Below are positions 53,972 through 61,791 of a DNA stretch of 64,000 nucleotides, piece after piece. Made by a program: the position numbers and the translations under genes. Each line of letters begins with the position of its first letter. Position 1 is the first letter of the stretch. This DNA comes from Mucilaginibacter cryoferens (GTDB lineage: Bacteria > Bacteroidota > Bacteroidia > Sphingobacteriales > Sphingobacteriaceae), in assembly GCF_014205845.1 (NCBI RefSeq), contig NZ_JACHCR010000004.1:62001-126000 (forward strand). The letters run 5' to 3'. The notes below the pieces were generated by a model that was not told where the DNA came from, searched no databases, and worked only from the letters and a program-made list of their open reading frames with translations.

Positions 53972-53974
53972 ATT

Positions 53975-56900
53975 TTAAGGCTTCTTCACATTTCCCGTAC
54001 GCTTCAATACGCCCCAGCCGCTCAATTCGCCTTTTAAGGCTTTACGCATCGATTTAAACAACACGTAGTACATGAGCTGCCTCCACAAGAAACGTTGTGG
54101 TATAATGTATACTAGTTTCCTGTAGTCTTCTTTTTCCATTTTGAAGGCAATAATGCCTACAATGAAATCGATAACCACAAAGGCCACGTAATAGATCAGC
54201 ATTTTCTCCGGCTTCTCGCCAAACAGGGCGAAGATCATCATCAGATCGGCCAATGGAGAGAACAGTGGTAATATGATCTGGAAGATGAGGATATTTGGCA
54301 TACCCACCATCCCGAAGAATTTATACTTTTTGTTAAACAGTGCGTCGCGGTTTTTCCAAAAGCTTTGGATAACCCCAAAACTCCAGCGGAAACGTTGTTT
54401 AAGCAGCATATTAATAGTTTCCGGCGCTTCGGTATAAGCTATAGCCTCGGCACAGTTTTTTACTATGTAGCCCTGTTTAAGTATGCGCATGGTTAAATCG
54501 CAATCCTCGGCAAGGGTATCATAAGTAAAGCCCCCGGCACGGAATATGGCCGATTTACGGAACGCGCCAATAGCACCAGGAACAACCGTAATGCTGTTGA
54601 TGAGATCAAAAGCACGGCGATCCATATTTTGGGCGGTAATATACTCTATCGACTGCCAGCGGGTGATGATATTGGTTTCGTTACCTACTTTTACCGTACC
54701 TGCCACAGCGCCAATTTCCTCATCGGTAAAATAGCTCATTAGGTGATAGATGGCATCGTTTTTAAGCTGGGTATCGGCATCAATACAAACCACAAAATCG
54801 CTGCTGGCATGGGTTATACCAAAGTTTAACGCTGATGCTTTACCTCCGTTTGGCTTGGTTAGTATTTTAACCAACGGATGGCCTTCATAAGCGGCCGATA
54901 CTACCTCGAAGGTTTTATCTTTAGATCCATCGTCAATAAAAATGATCTCGAAAGCCGGATACTCGGTTTTTAATAAGCTTTGTATAGTAGCAATAGCGTT
55001 TACTTCTTCGTTGTAAGCCGGTACAATAATGCTTACCGGAGGTAGCGGAAGATTATCGCCCCTTAATTTTACACTTTTCTTATTCTCGCTGTTTTGCCTT
55101 AATGCCAATATGGCAATTAAAACAATACGACCGATGGCCAGGAAAATAGCCGATAAAAATACGTAAACCAAAAACCAGTTAAAGTAGTAGTAGGCATGTA
55201 CCGCAACATCATACATCGGGCCAAAAATGCCGGTGTGGTCGTCGTTAATTGGCGGCATCAGATCATCCTTGGTTTTATCCAATACATCGGCAATGGTAGT
55301 AAACTGGTAGCCGTGTGTTTTAAAATAATGGATAATGGCTGGCAGCGCTTTTACTGTTTCTTCGCGGGTATCGCCCCCGGCATCGTGCAGTAATATCATC
55401 GAACCGTTACCGGCTTGCCTTATGGTGCGTGCAACAATACTATCGGCGGTTACACCGGGCTGCCAATCCCATGGGTCTATAGATTCGCCAATGGTGATGT
55501 AACTTTGTCTGCGGCTTTCTGCTACCGGTATAACCTCAGCCAATGTTTCCGGCTCGGCATCAGCATTAAATGGCGGGCGGAAAAGGATGGTACTGCGGCC
55601 CGTTACCGATTCAATGATCTTACGGGTAGCGTTCAATTCTAACACCACGCGTTGCAAACTGATGGTTGAAATATCGGGGTGGAAGAAGGTATGGTTACCA
55701 ATCTCGTACCCCTCTTCATACTCGCGCCTTAGTAGCTGAATGTTTTTTTCGGCCATGGAGCCTACCACAAAGAACGCTGCCGGTACCTTTTCTTTTTTCA
55801 GGATGTCTAAAATTCGCGGCGTATAGTCAGGGTCTGGGCCATCATCAAAAGTTAAAACAACTTTTTTAGGCTTATACCCATACTTGCGTATCATGTACTT
55901 GGTGGGTAGCCGCTTATATTGCTGATCGGTTATAGTGTAATTACTGGTATCCAGCTTTACATTAATTTCTCCGGTTTGAGGCGTGGTTATCAAATCCAGC
56001 ACCTCGCCATCGCCATCGTACTCTACGTTTTTGCGGGTATTTAAACCTACAGATGTTAGCCTTTTAATATCGACACCGGTTTTACGCAATGAATCAATGG
56101 ATAGGTTTTTTTGGAAGAACGACCATAGTCTGGGGTCTTCGGTACCCATACGCCATAAGGCCACGCCGCCGGTAGCCCAGTCGTCGGCCATGCGGATAAC
56201 GTTAAAGTTGGTGGCTGCATCGGCAAAGTAAATATTATGGTCGAGGCTATCCTTATCCATATAGGCAAAATGCGAATTGGCCGAAATTGGGTCAAAAGTA
56301 ATCTTGCTGTGGTTTTCTTCGGCCGTACTAATAGCCTGCTGATAACCTATGGATTTGCCAATACTATTTTCGCGCCAGTCATAAGCGCCGCCGGCAAAGG
56401 TTAAAATGATTTTTTCGCTCGGCACTTTACCACATACATCATCCAGTATCTGCTCAACCCAGTGCTGGTTTGAGAGATCGCCGGCGTTGCTTAACTCATT
56501 ATGCTCATCAATAGCCATAATGAAAAGAAAATCATTCACATGCTGCAGGCGTACAATGTCATAAGTTTCATCTTCGGGCACCACGTTTTGAGTAACCAAA
56601 AAGTTTTTTGCCTTTAACGTTTTATATAACTCGGTTTGGAAAGTGATATACGTTTTGCTGTTTCTGTCCTTAATCTCGTCCAGATCAACATTAATGCCCT
56701 TAAATTTATATTTGGTAAGGGCGTTGGTTATGCTGTTGATAAACTTAGTACGTAAAGCAGGGTTTTTAAAAATGCGCTCAATATCTTTACTATCGTATCC
56801 ACCCTGCTTATTGTCGATATTAACATAGTTTGATAGCGTAAGCACAATAGGCTTATTGTACTTTTTGTTGAGGTTGATAAGTCCGGTATCAACCTTGGTT

Positions 56901-57334
56901 ATCACGGTATCAACACCCGGGAGGATAGAAAATCCTTCGCTTACCACCATATCCAGCTTGGGTATGTTATCCAACAGCGAGTAATAGGCCTGTGGTTCCC
57001 ATGGGCGGTAAAAGGCAACGTTTAACCTGTCTTTATTGTTAGGGAGCTTACGTTGGTGTATTTTTTTTGCGCGTTCAAGTGCCTCAATTTCGCCCTTTTG
57101 TATTTTAAACGAGCGGTATTTGGTTGAACGCTTTATCTGCTCAAGCTCTTCCTTCGACATTTTTTTAGGTGCAGGATCGAGGCTTGGCAAGCTTGGATAA
57201 TAGGTTGATTTAATAGTAACAATAACGGCTATGATGCCAACTATCAAAAACGCAAGCAGCACACGGCTGAGCCACTTAAAGCGGTTCCATCTGCCTGGTG
57301 AATCTGCCTGAAAAATTTGCTTATTTGAAGACAT
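53975..57334 (-). CDS. Three-domain polysaccharide enzyme: GH18-like, polysaccharide deacetylase (CE4) and GT2 glycosyltransferase
   Basis: A 1119-residue membrane protein. After one N-terminal helix (~22-44) comes a GH18-like domain (~95-420; 'FKGINVDLDEIKDRN' with the acidic catalytic patch). A NodB/CE4 deacetylase domain follows (~490-690; 'VVLTFDDGPDPDY' metal-binding Asp pair, 'GYEIGNHTFFHPDIS', 'LFRPPFN', 'MILLHDAGG'). After another helix (~720-745) a processive GT2 domain (~770-1000; 'VSIIVPAYNEEVNAI', 'VVCIDADTQL', 'AEDCDLTM', 'QRFRWSFG') and three C-terminal helices end the protein. It combines synthesis, deacetylation and possible cleavage of a hexosamine polymer such as PNAG or chitosan-like glycan. 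It is monocistronic. Confidence 0.92.
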   Translation of the reverse strand: MSSNKQIFQADSPGRWNRFKWLSRVLLAFLIVGIIAVIVTIKSTYYPSLPSLDPAPKKMSKEELEQIKRSTKYRSFKIQKGEIEALERAKKIHQRKLPNNKDRLNVAFYRPWEPQAYYSLLDNIPKLDMVVSEGFSILPGVDTVITKVDTGLINLNKKYNKPIVLTLSNYVNIDNKQGGYDSKDIERIFKNPALRTKFINSITNALTKYKFKGINVDLDEIKDRNSKTYITFQTELYKTLKAKNFLVTQNVVPEDETYDIVRLQHVNDFLFIMAIDEHNELSNAGDLSNQHWVEQILDDVCGKVPSEKIILTFAGGAYDWRENSIGKSIGYQQAISTAEENHSKITFDPISANSHFAYMDKDSLDHNIYFADAATNFNVIRMADDWATGGVALWRMGTEDPRLWSFFQKNLSIDSLRKTGVDIKRLTSVGLNTRKNVEYDGDGEVLDLITTPQTGEINVKLDTSNYTITDQQYKRLPTKYMIRKYGYKPKKVVLTFDDGPDPDYTPRILDILKKEKVPAAFFVVGSMAEKNIQLLRREYEEGYEIGNHTFFHPDISTISLQRVVLELNATRKIIESVTGRSTILFRPPFNADAEPETLAEVIPVAESRRQSYITIGESIDPWDWQPGVTADSIVARTIRQAGNGSMILLHDAGGDTREETVKALPAIIHYFKTHGYQFTTIADVLDKTKDDLMPPINDDHTGIFGPMYDVAVHAYYYFNWFLVYVFLSAIFLAIGRIVLIAILALRQNSENKKSVKLRGDNLPLPPVSIIVPAYNEEVNAIATIQSLLKTEYPAFEIIFIDDGSKDKTFEVVSAAYEGHPLVKILTKPNGGKASALNFGITHASSDFVVCIDADTQLKNDAIYHLMSYFTDEEIGAVAGTVKVGNETNIITRWQSIEYITAQNMDRRAFDLINSITVVPGAIGAFRKSAIFRAGGFTYDTLAEDCDLTMRILKQGYIVKNCAEAIAYTEAPETINMLLKQRFRWSFGVIQSFWKNRDALFNKKYKFFGMVGMPNILIFQIILPLFSPLADLMMIFALFGEKPEKMLIYYVAFVVIDFIVGIIAFKMEKEDYRKLVYIIPQRFLWRQLMYYVLFKSMRKALKGELSGWGVLKRTGNVKKP

Positions 57335-57401
57335 TAAGTGAGATTACTTCTGGTTAAAAGTATAGGTAACAAATGAAGATATAATGAATGGGGCCTGCAG
57401 A

Positions 57402-57563
57402 TTACTTGTGTGTTTTGCCGGGTTCGATGCCCGAAAAATCAACGCCGCATTTGCAGTTACCACCACAGCTTTTTTTTGCCGAAAGGCTTTTATACATCAT
57501 TCTGCCGATGTGAAAAATAGCAGCGGCAAAAAGAACAATAACTAAAATTACCTGGATGTTCAT
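57402..57563 (-). CDS. FeoB-associated-type Cys-rich small membrane protein
   Basis: A 53-residue protein: one N-terminal membrane helix ('MNIQVILVIVLFAAAIFHIG', residues 1-20), then a basic stretch and a cysteine cluster 'KKSCGGNCKCGVDFSG' (about 30-45), ending 'EPGKTHK'. The layout helix + CxxNCxCG is that of the FeoB-associated cysteine-rich membrane protein family, thought to help FeoB-mediated iron uptake. No feoA/feoB gene is in the window. The start is ATG 57563. It lies between two minus-strand genes (60 bases after the ATP-grasp-like gene) and is too small for most gene finders. Confidence 0.75.
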   Translation of the reverse strand: MNIQVILVIVLFAAAIFHIGRMMYKSLSAKKSCGGNCKCGVDFSGIEPGKTHK

Positions 57564-57622
57564 GGTTACAAAAATACTTATTTTTTAATATATACGTATA
57601 GACCCTTTTTATAGTATAAAGT

Positions 57623-58816
57623 TTAACGCGGCATAAAGGCAATTGTTCCGCCAACCCAGTCAAAATCCTTGTTATAACGCACCCCAATCATTTTTCCGCG
57701 GCTTAAGCGGGCCAGGTTTATAGCTAATGTAGGTTTTTCATCGCCATTTGGCCATAAGTACAACAGTCTTATTTCGGCCTTAACGCCGCCATTTGGCGAT
57801 TGTACAACAGGGTGGTAATTTACCTTTTGCTGTAGTATCCAGTTTTCGGGATCTTTTATACTGCGAATGTCGTCTATAGTAACATCAATAATAACGCCCT
57901 GGCCGGCAAAAGAGAACAATGGTTTTAACACATAGTTTTCCAGATCTGCCGGCAGGTAATCTATCTGGTGTAAAAATTGTGTTTTGGGAATATAGTCGCC
58001 GCTTAAAAAGGGCATAGTAAATTTGCTTACGCGATAAAACCAGTTGGGGTGGGTTATCCACTCTACATCAAGCGGTTTACGAATATCAACAACCTTATCA
58101 AATATCTCCAGATCATTGTCTATTTCATCAAATATCAAACGGTTATAAATGCGTTTGATGGTTTTCTTCTCCTTATTGGCCATGTAAAAAAGCTGCCGGC
58201 CTTCCTGTATCAGGTCGCTTAACGAAATTACCGGTATGCCCAGGTATCTTTGGGTTAAATAAAAATCGACTGCTGTTTTTTGCTCCGGCGCGTTTACATC
58301 CATTAATACAACTTCATCTGGCTGATGATTGCCAATGATGGTTTTTTTGAGCAGCCCGAGGTATGCGGATTTATCTAAGCCATTAAAAAAGATGGTTTCA
58401 TTATCATCAATATCAAATACATCTTTATATACATCGCCCAGTAAAACCTGGAAGCCATAAAGGGATGGAAACCCTTGCATCTCTATCAGTTTAGGAACAA
58501 TGTTGCCGGCATCATCCTTACAAACGCCAAAATCGAGCGCTATAAAATGCGGGTGATCATTTTCATTGGCCACACGCCATTTATCGGGAATGGCCCGCTC
58601 TGTAAGTTTCTTAAAATCGGGCCTTATGATGGCGTTCACAATATCGTTTCCGGCAGCAATTAATCTGTCCCTAAATTCGGCGGTTAGCAAAACCGGTGTT
58701 TCGGCTATGCGAAACTGCACCGGCTGGTGCAAGCCATCATTAAGCTTAGTTAAAAACTGCTGGTATTTGGCATTGGTAAAGCCCGCGTTAAATGTTTTCC
58801 TGGCTAATGGGTTCAT
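57623..58816 (-). CDS. Uncharacterised ATP-grasp-like protein
   Basis: A 397-residue soluble protein without signal peptide. The C-terminal part contains 'LENYVLKPLFSFAGQGVIID' (about 294-313), 'PENWILQQKVNYHPVVQSPN' and 'AEIRLLYLWPNGDEKPTLAI', with the conserved K...G-G and acidic spacing of the ATP-grasp fold, as in glutathionylspermidine synthetase-like ligases. The N-terminal half ('HFIALDFGVCKDDAG', 'KLIEMQGFPSLYGFQVLLGD') does not match a known domain. A GTG at 58870 opens the frame further but lies against a REP palindrome; ATG 58816 is preferred. Substrate unknown. Confidence 0.7.
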   Translation of the reverse strand: MNPLARKTFNAGFTNAKYQQFLTKLNDGLHQPVQFRIAETPVLLTAEFRDRLIAAGNDIVNAIIRPDFKKLTERAIPDKWRVANENDHPHFIALDFGVCKDDAGNIVPKLIEMQGFPSLYGFQVLLGDVYKDVFDIDDNETIFFNGLDKSAYLGLLKKTIIGNHQPDEVVLMDVNAPEQKTAVDFYLTQRYLGIPVISLSDLIQEGRQLFYMANKEKKTIKRIYNRLIFDEIDNDLEIFDKVVDIRKPLDVEWITHPNWFYRVSKFTMPFLSGDYIPKTQFLHQIDYLPADLENYVLKPLFSFAGQGVIIDVTIDDIRSIKDPENWILQQKVNYHPVVQSPNGGVKAEIRLLYLWPNGDEKPTLAINLARLSRGKMIGVRYNKDFDWVGGTIAFMPR

Positions 58817-58875
58817 AGAGGTTCTGTAGGTAGTTGTAATGGGTTGGTTATCAGTGTGTATATGATTCACTTGCG

Positions 58876-58978
58876 ACCGTCATTGCGAGGTACGAAGCAA
58901 TCCCAAACTATACAGGGCGAACCTACATGGCTACTCTGTAAATTGGGGATTGCTTCGTCGTACCTCCTTATAATGACA
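58876..58978. repeat. REP-type palindrome, full copy
   Basis: The left arm contains CATTGCGAGGTACGAAGCAA and the right arm GGGGATTGCTTCGTCGTACC; the layout is the same as 53670-53772. It lies just upstream of the ATP-grasp-like gene. Confidence 0.85.
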
Positions 58979-59058
58979 TAATTGTAAATTATTGATTATC
59001 AAGTGTTTTATTTAAGTTTCTAATGCACGAGATACAATGAGGTGCCTTCATCATTTTG

Positions 59059-59167
59059 TTCCCCTCTCGAGCGGGGGCGGGATGGGAAGCGCGGTGGCAG
59101 GGGTGTGTTTTTCCGCGTCTTATTGCGCGTGCATAAACACACCCCTCCGCCCCTCTCGAGAGGGGAA
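59059..59167. repeat. C-rich inverted repeat element
   Basis: TTCCCCTCTCGAG (59059-59071) pairs perfectly with 59155-59167, and AGGGGTGTGTTT (59099-59110) with 59135-59146. The outer arm contains the palindrome CTCGAG. Two plus-strand frames here (59037-59326) are produced by the repeat. Confidence 0.8.
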
Positions 59168-59234
59168 TCGCACATTCCCACCACTTTGTTTAAAGAGGCC
59201 CCATTATTATTTCATCCACAACCGCCCATTTGCA

Positions 59235-59288
59235 ATCATGTCATTACTGTTTTTTTCGGGTTACCCCGGTTATCACTCGCAATGCCAG
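59235..59288. repeat. Third copy of the 53.8-kb repeat family
   Basis: ATGTCATTACTGTTTTTT at its start and TATCACTCGCAATG at its end match the copies at 53780 and 53843 with several changes. Confidence 0.65.
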
Positions 59289-59369
59289 CCTTTTTTAAGC
59301 CACTCGTAATGAGAGGCGTTTTTTGATGGCAAACAAACTTAACTAAATTAGTTTAACGTTTAATTCGCG

Positions 59370-59411
59370 TTCCAAAAATCCTTATTCCAAAAGTCCTTTG
59401 TCTTTGCTCCG
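59370..59411. repeat. 7-bp-period array left of the MITE-like element
   Basis: Six heptads with TCC at a constant position (TTCCAAA, AATCCTT, ATTCCAA, AAGTCCT and two more). It runs into the direct repeat at 59406-59415. Confidence 0.65.
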
Positions 59412-59415
59412 GTAA

Positions 59416-59661
59416 CAGGGAAATCGCTTTTAAACTTTTTTACAGTTTTTAATGCGGAGACAGGTAACCCCTACGGGGCAAAAAGGAATCTTAGATAAAT
59501 ATTTCTACAAATTGGTAGCCTCTACGAGGCATAATACCATACTAATAAAGGTGCTTGCCTCGTAGAGGCTACCAATTTGTAGAATAAAAGTTTAAATGTT
59601 TCTTTTGCCCCGTAGGGCTTACCTTTCTTTCTACAACAAATTTTTAAAAGCGATTTCCCTG
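59416..59661. mobile_element. MITE-like non-coding element with terminal inverted repeats
   Basis: The ends are perfect 19-bp inverted repeats, CAGGGAAATCGCTTTTAAA (59416-59434) and its complement (59643-59661). Inside are a 24-27-bp imperfect pair (59462-59488 with 59599-59624, core CCCTACGGGGCAAAA) and a perfect 29-bp pair (59503-59531 with 59556-59584, core TTGGTAGCCTCTACGAGGCA). The direct repeat GCTCCGGTAA flanks it exactly (59406-59415 and 59662-59671), like a target-site duplication. There is no open frame. Confidence 0.8.
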
Positions 59662-59742
59662 GCTCCGGTAATCCTTGCTCCAAAAACAAAATATATTTCA
59701 TTAATTTGCCTCATCAATTAATACCTCCTGGTAATTCTGTTA

Positions 59743-60750
59743 ATGTTAAACGAAAAGAAAAAAATAGCCGTTATTGGCGGCGGAAGCTGGGCTACAGCCA
59801 ATGTGAAAATGCTGGTTGATAACACTACCGAAAAAGAAGTTTTTTGGTGGATGCGTAATGCACAGGCTGTTGAGCACCTGCACAAATTTGGCCATAACCC
59901 GTACTACTTAAGTTCGGTTGAAATAAGGCTGTCTGCCTCCAATATATCTACTGATCTTAAAGCACTGATACAGGCGGCTGATATTATTTTATTAAACGTA
60001 CCTGCAGCCTTTTTAAAAGAAGCGTTGGCTGGTATTACGCCTGCCGATTTAGCCGGAAAAAAGCTTGTTTCGGCTATTAAAGGCATTGTGCCGGATGAAA
60101 ATATGATAATCGGTGAGTTTTTAAACCAGAAGATGGGTGTATCGTTTGATGATTTTGTGGTGATTAGCGGGCCCTGCCATGCCGAGGAGGTTGCGCTCGA
60201 AAAACTATCATACCTTACTATTGCATCGCGCGACAGCGCCCTGGCTACAGAATTTGCCGGGATGATTAATACCCGTTACATTAAAACCATTGTATCTGAT
60301 GATATTTATGGTACCGAGTGGGGAGCGGTTTTAAAAAATATATATGCCATTGCCGGTGGTATTTGTCATGGAGTAGGGTATGGAGATAACTTTCAGGCGG
60401 TGTTGATCTCAAACGCCATTCGTGAACTGGAAAGGTTTGTAGATGTTGTACACCCTATTGACAGGGATATCAAAGAATCGGCCTACCTTGGCGATTTGCT
60501 GGTTACCGCTTATTCGCAGTTTAGCCGTAACCGTACTTTTGGCAATATGGTTGGTAAGGGGTATACCGTAACATCGGCCCAGCTAGAGATGAATATGATT
60601 GCCGAAGGATATTATGCAGTAAATTGCCTACACCAGGTTAACAAACAGTACAAGGTTGATATGCCCATTTGTGATGCGGTTTATGCTATTTTATATCAAA
60701 AACGCTCTCCCGTTATAGAAATGCGCAATTTGGCAGAGAAATTGAGTTAA
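59743..60750 (+). CDS. gpsA: NAD(P)H-dependent glycerol-3-phosphate dehydrogenase
   Basis: A 335-residue enzyme that reduces dihydroxyacetone phosphate to sn-glycerol 3-phosphate for phospholipid synthesis. 'IAVIGGGSWATANVKML' (about 7-23) is the Rossmann GxGxxA motif, 'LVSAIKGIVPDENM' (about 107-120) includes the Lys of the active site, 'VISGPCHAEEVALEK' and 'GTEWGAVLKNIYAIAGGICH' (about 188-207) are substrate signatures. Length is normal. It is preceded by the repeat-filled spacer and followed 30 bases later by a small exported protein. Confidence 0.95.
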   Translation: MLNEKKKIAVIGGGSWATANVKMLVDNTTEKEVFWWMRNAQAVEHLHKFGHNPYYLSSVEIRLSASNISTDLKALIQAADIILLNVPAAFLKEALAGITPADLAGKKLVSAIKGIVPDENMIIGEFLNQKMGVSFDDFVVISGPCHAEEVALEKLSYLTIASRDSALATEFAGMINTRYIKTIVSDDIYGTEWGAVLKNIYAIAGGICHGVGYGDNFQAVLISNAIRELERFVDVVHPIDRDIKESAYLGDLLVTAYSQFSRNRTFGNMVGKGYTVTSAQLEMNMIAEGYYAVNCLHQVNKQYKVDMPICDAVYAILYQKRSPVIEMRNLAEKLS

Positions 60751-60780
60751 TAGCAATATCATTAACTCAACTTACTTATT

Positions 60781-61125
60781 ATGAAAAATTTATTCAAAGT
60801 TGCCATGCTTGCCGCGGGTACATTTATGATCTCGCCGGTTTTTGCCCAAACACATAAAGACACTACTTTTGGTCAAAAGGTAGGGATAGCCGCAAAAAAG
60901 GTAGGCCATACAACTAAAACAACGGCCGTAAAGGTTGGCCATAAAACATCACAAATTGCTGCCAACAGCGAATCGACAATAGTAGATAAAAAATATGATG
61001 GCAAGGTAGCTCCCGGAAATCATAATGTTTATATCGATAAAAAATCGCGTTACTACTATGTGAATAAAAAGGGCCATAGGATATACGTTAAAAAATCGCA
61101 GCTAATAGATAAGCCCGCTAAATAA
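60781..61125 (+). CDS. Small exported basic protein, unknown function
   Basis: A 114-residue protein with a signal peptide (1-23, 'MISPVFAQ') and a strongly basic mature part. Short repeats of 'KVGHTTK', 'KVGHKTS' lie at about 39-60, and the tail 'HNVYIDKKSRYYYVNKKGHR' is tyrosine- and lysine-rich. No known family was recognised; the high positive charge suggests binding to an anionic surface such as cell-wall or LPS phosphate. It follows gpsA by 30 bases. Confidence 0.75.
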   Translation: MKNLFKVAMLAAGTFMISPVFAQTHKDTTFGQKVGIAAKKVGHTTKTTAVKVGHKTSQIAANSESTIVDKKYDGKVAPGNHNVYIDKKSRYYYVNKKGHRIYVKKSQLIDKPAK

Positions 61126-61175
61126 TTTTGTATCTTAACGGTGCCGGTAAGAGTATTTAGCTTAACGTACCTATC

Positions 61176-61514
61176 ATGAAAAAATATCCTTTTATACTTG
61201 TGCATGCTGTTTGCGCTCTTGTTTTGTTTTCTGTAGCCTGTAATAATCACCAGAGCGCAAGTAATCCCGTTAATAAAAAGCTAATGGGCAAGTGGAAATC
61301 AAAAGATGGCGATACTAAACTGGAAATAACAGATAAGGGTTTTACTACTGATGACGGGCAGCCGGTTACCGAAGATTACTTTGTGCAAAACGATACCATT
61401 TTTACATCGTACCAGGGCAGCAGGCCCTATACCAAATTTTTGATCAAAAACCTGGACGATCATAAACTTACCCTGTTTTATCCGGATTCGGATGTGGTAG
61501 AGTTTGCGCGTTGA
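61176..61514 (+). CDS. Small lipoprotein, lipocalin-like
   Basis: A 112-residue lipoprotein with lipobox 'LFSVAC' (Cys ~22). The mature part 'LMGKWKSKDGDTKLEITDKG' followed by 'YFVQNDTIFTSYQG' and 'LIKNLDDHKLTLFYPDSDVV' looks like a short lipocalin-type barrel with the GxW start motif. No definite family assignment. It is 50 bases after the basic exported protein, and ends just before a 7-bp-period array. Confidence 0.8.
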   Translation: MKKYPFILVHAVCALVLFSVACNNHQSASNPVNKKLMGKWKSKDGDTKLEITDKGFTTDDGQPVTEDYFVQNDTIFTSYQGSRPYTKFLIKNLDDHKLTLFYPDSDVVEFAR

Positions 61515-61521
61515 GGCAAAA

Positions 61522-61605
61522 AAGTCTTATGTCCGAAATAAAAAGTCCGAAGTCGTAAGTTAGAAGTTTTGCGACTTGTGACTTAAGATTTCGGATTTTT
61601 GACTT
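61522..61605. repeat. Twelve consecutive heptads, seven direct and five inverted
   Basis: Units of 7 bp run without a break from 61522 to 61605. The first seven are mainly AAGTNNN (AAGTCTT, AAGTCCG, AAGTCGT), and the last five their complement (GCGACTT, GTGACTT, TTGACTT). The centre at about 61570 can fold into a hairpin, AAAAAGTCCGAAGTCGTAAG being paired imperfectly with the inverted part. Confidence 0.8.
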
Positions 61606-61643
61606 AAAAACAAAAGCCTTCATAATGCTGGCGGCATTGAAGG
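61605..61643 (-). terminator. Probable terminator of the DEAD-box helicase gene
   Basis: On the minus strand AGCCTTCAATGC pairs with GCATTATGAAGGCT (2-base bulge) and is followed by TTTTGTTTTT. It lies about 150 bases after the helicase stop. Confidence 0.7.
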
Positions 61644-61712
61644 CTCTGTTAACAAAACTAAACTAAAACTTGCTTCCTTACCAGGGGAAGCTCATGAAAA
61701 CTATCTTTTTAG

Positions 61713-61791
61713 AATCAAATAGTGAGTATCAAGTATCAAGATAGTTCCGGTTGGATTGTCTTGCTACTTGATACAAACTACTTGCTACTTT
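61713..61791. repeat. Facing 7-bp-period arms at the helicase 3' end
   Basis: Left heptads 61713-61740 (TATCAAG twice in succession) and right heptads 61757-61791 (CTACTTG twice, CTACTTT) are inverted relative to each other. The right arm ends at the stop codon of the helicase gene. Confidence 0.65.

Noticed and set aside
53634..53972. 112-residue plus-strand open frame
   Set aside because: It is built from REP palindromes, the second repeat family and a terminator; composition is that of the repeats, not of a protein.
59037..59326. Two overlapping plus-strand open frames of 90-94 residues
   Set aside because: They translate the C-rich inverted repeat and adjoining repeats; two frames open at once reflect low stop content of GC-rich DNA.
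61522..61605. CRISPR array
   Set aside because: The units are 7 bp without spacers and vary from one to the next; no cas gene is near.
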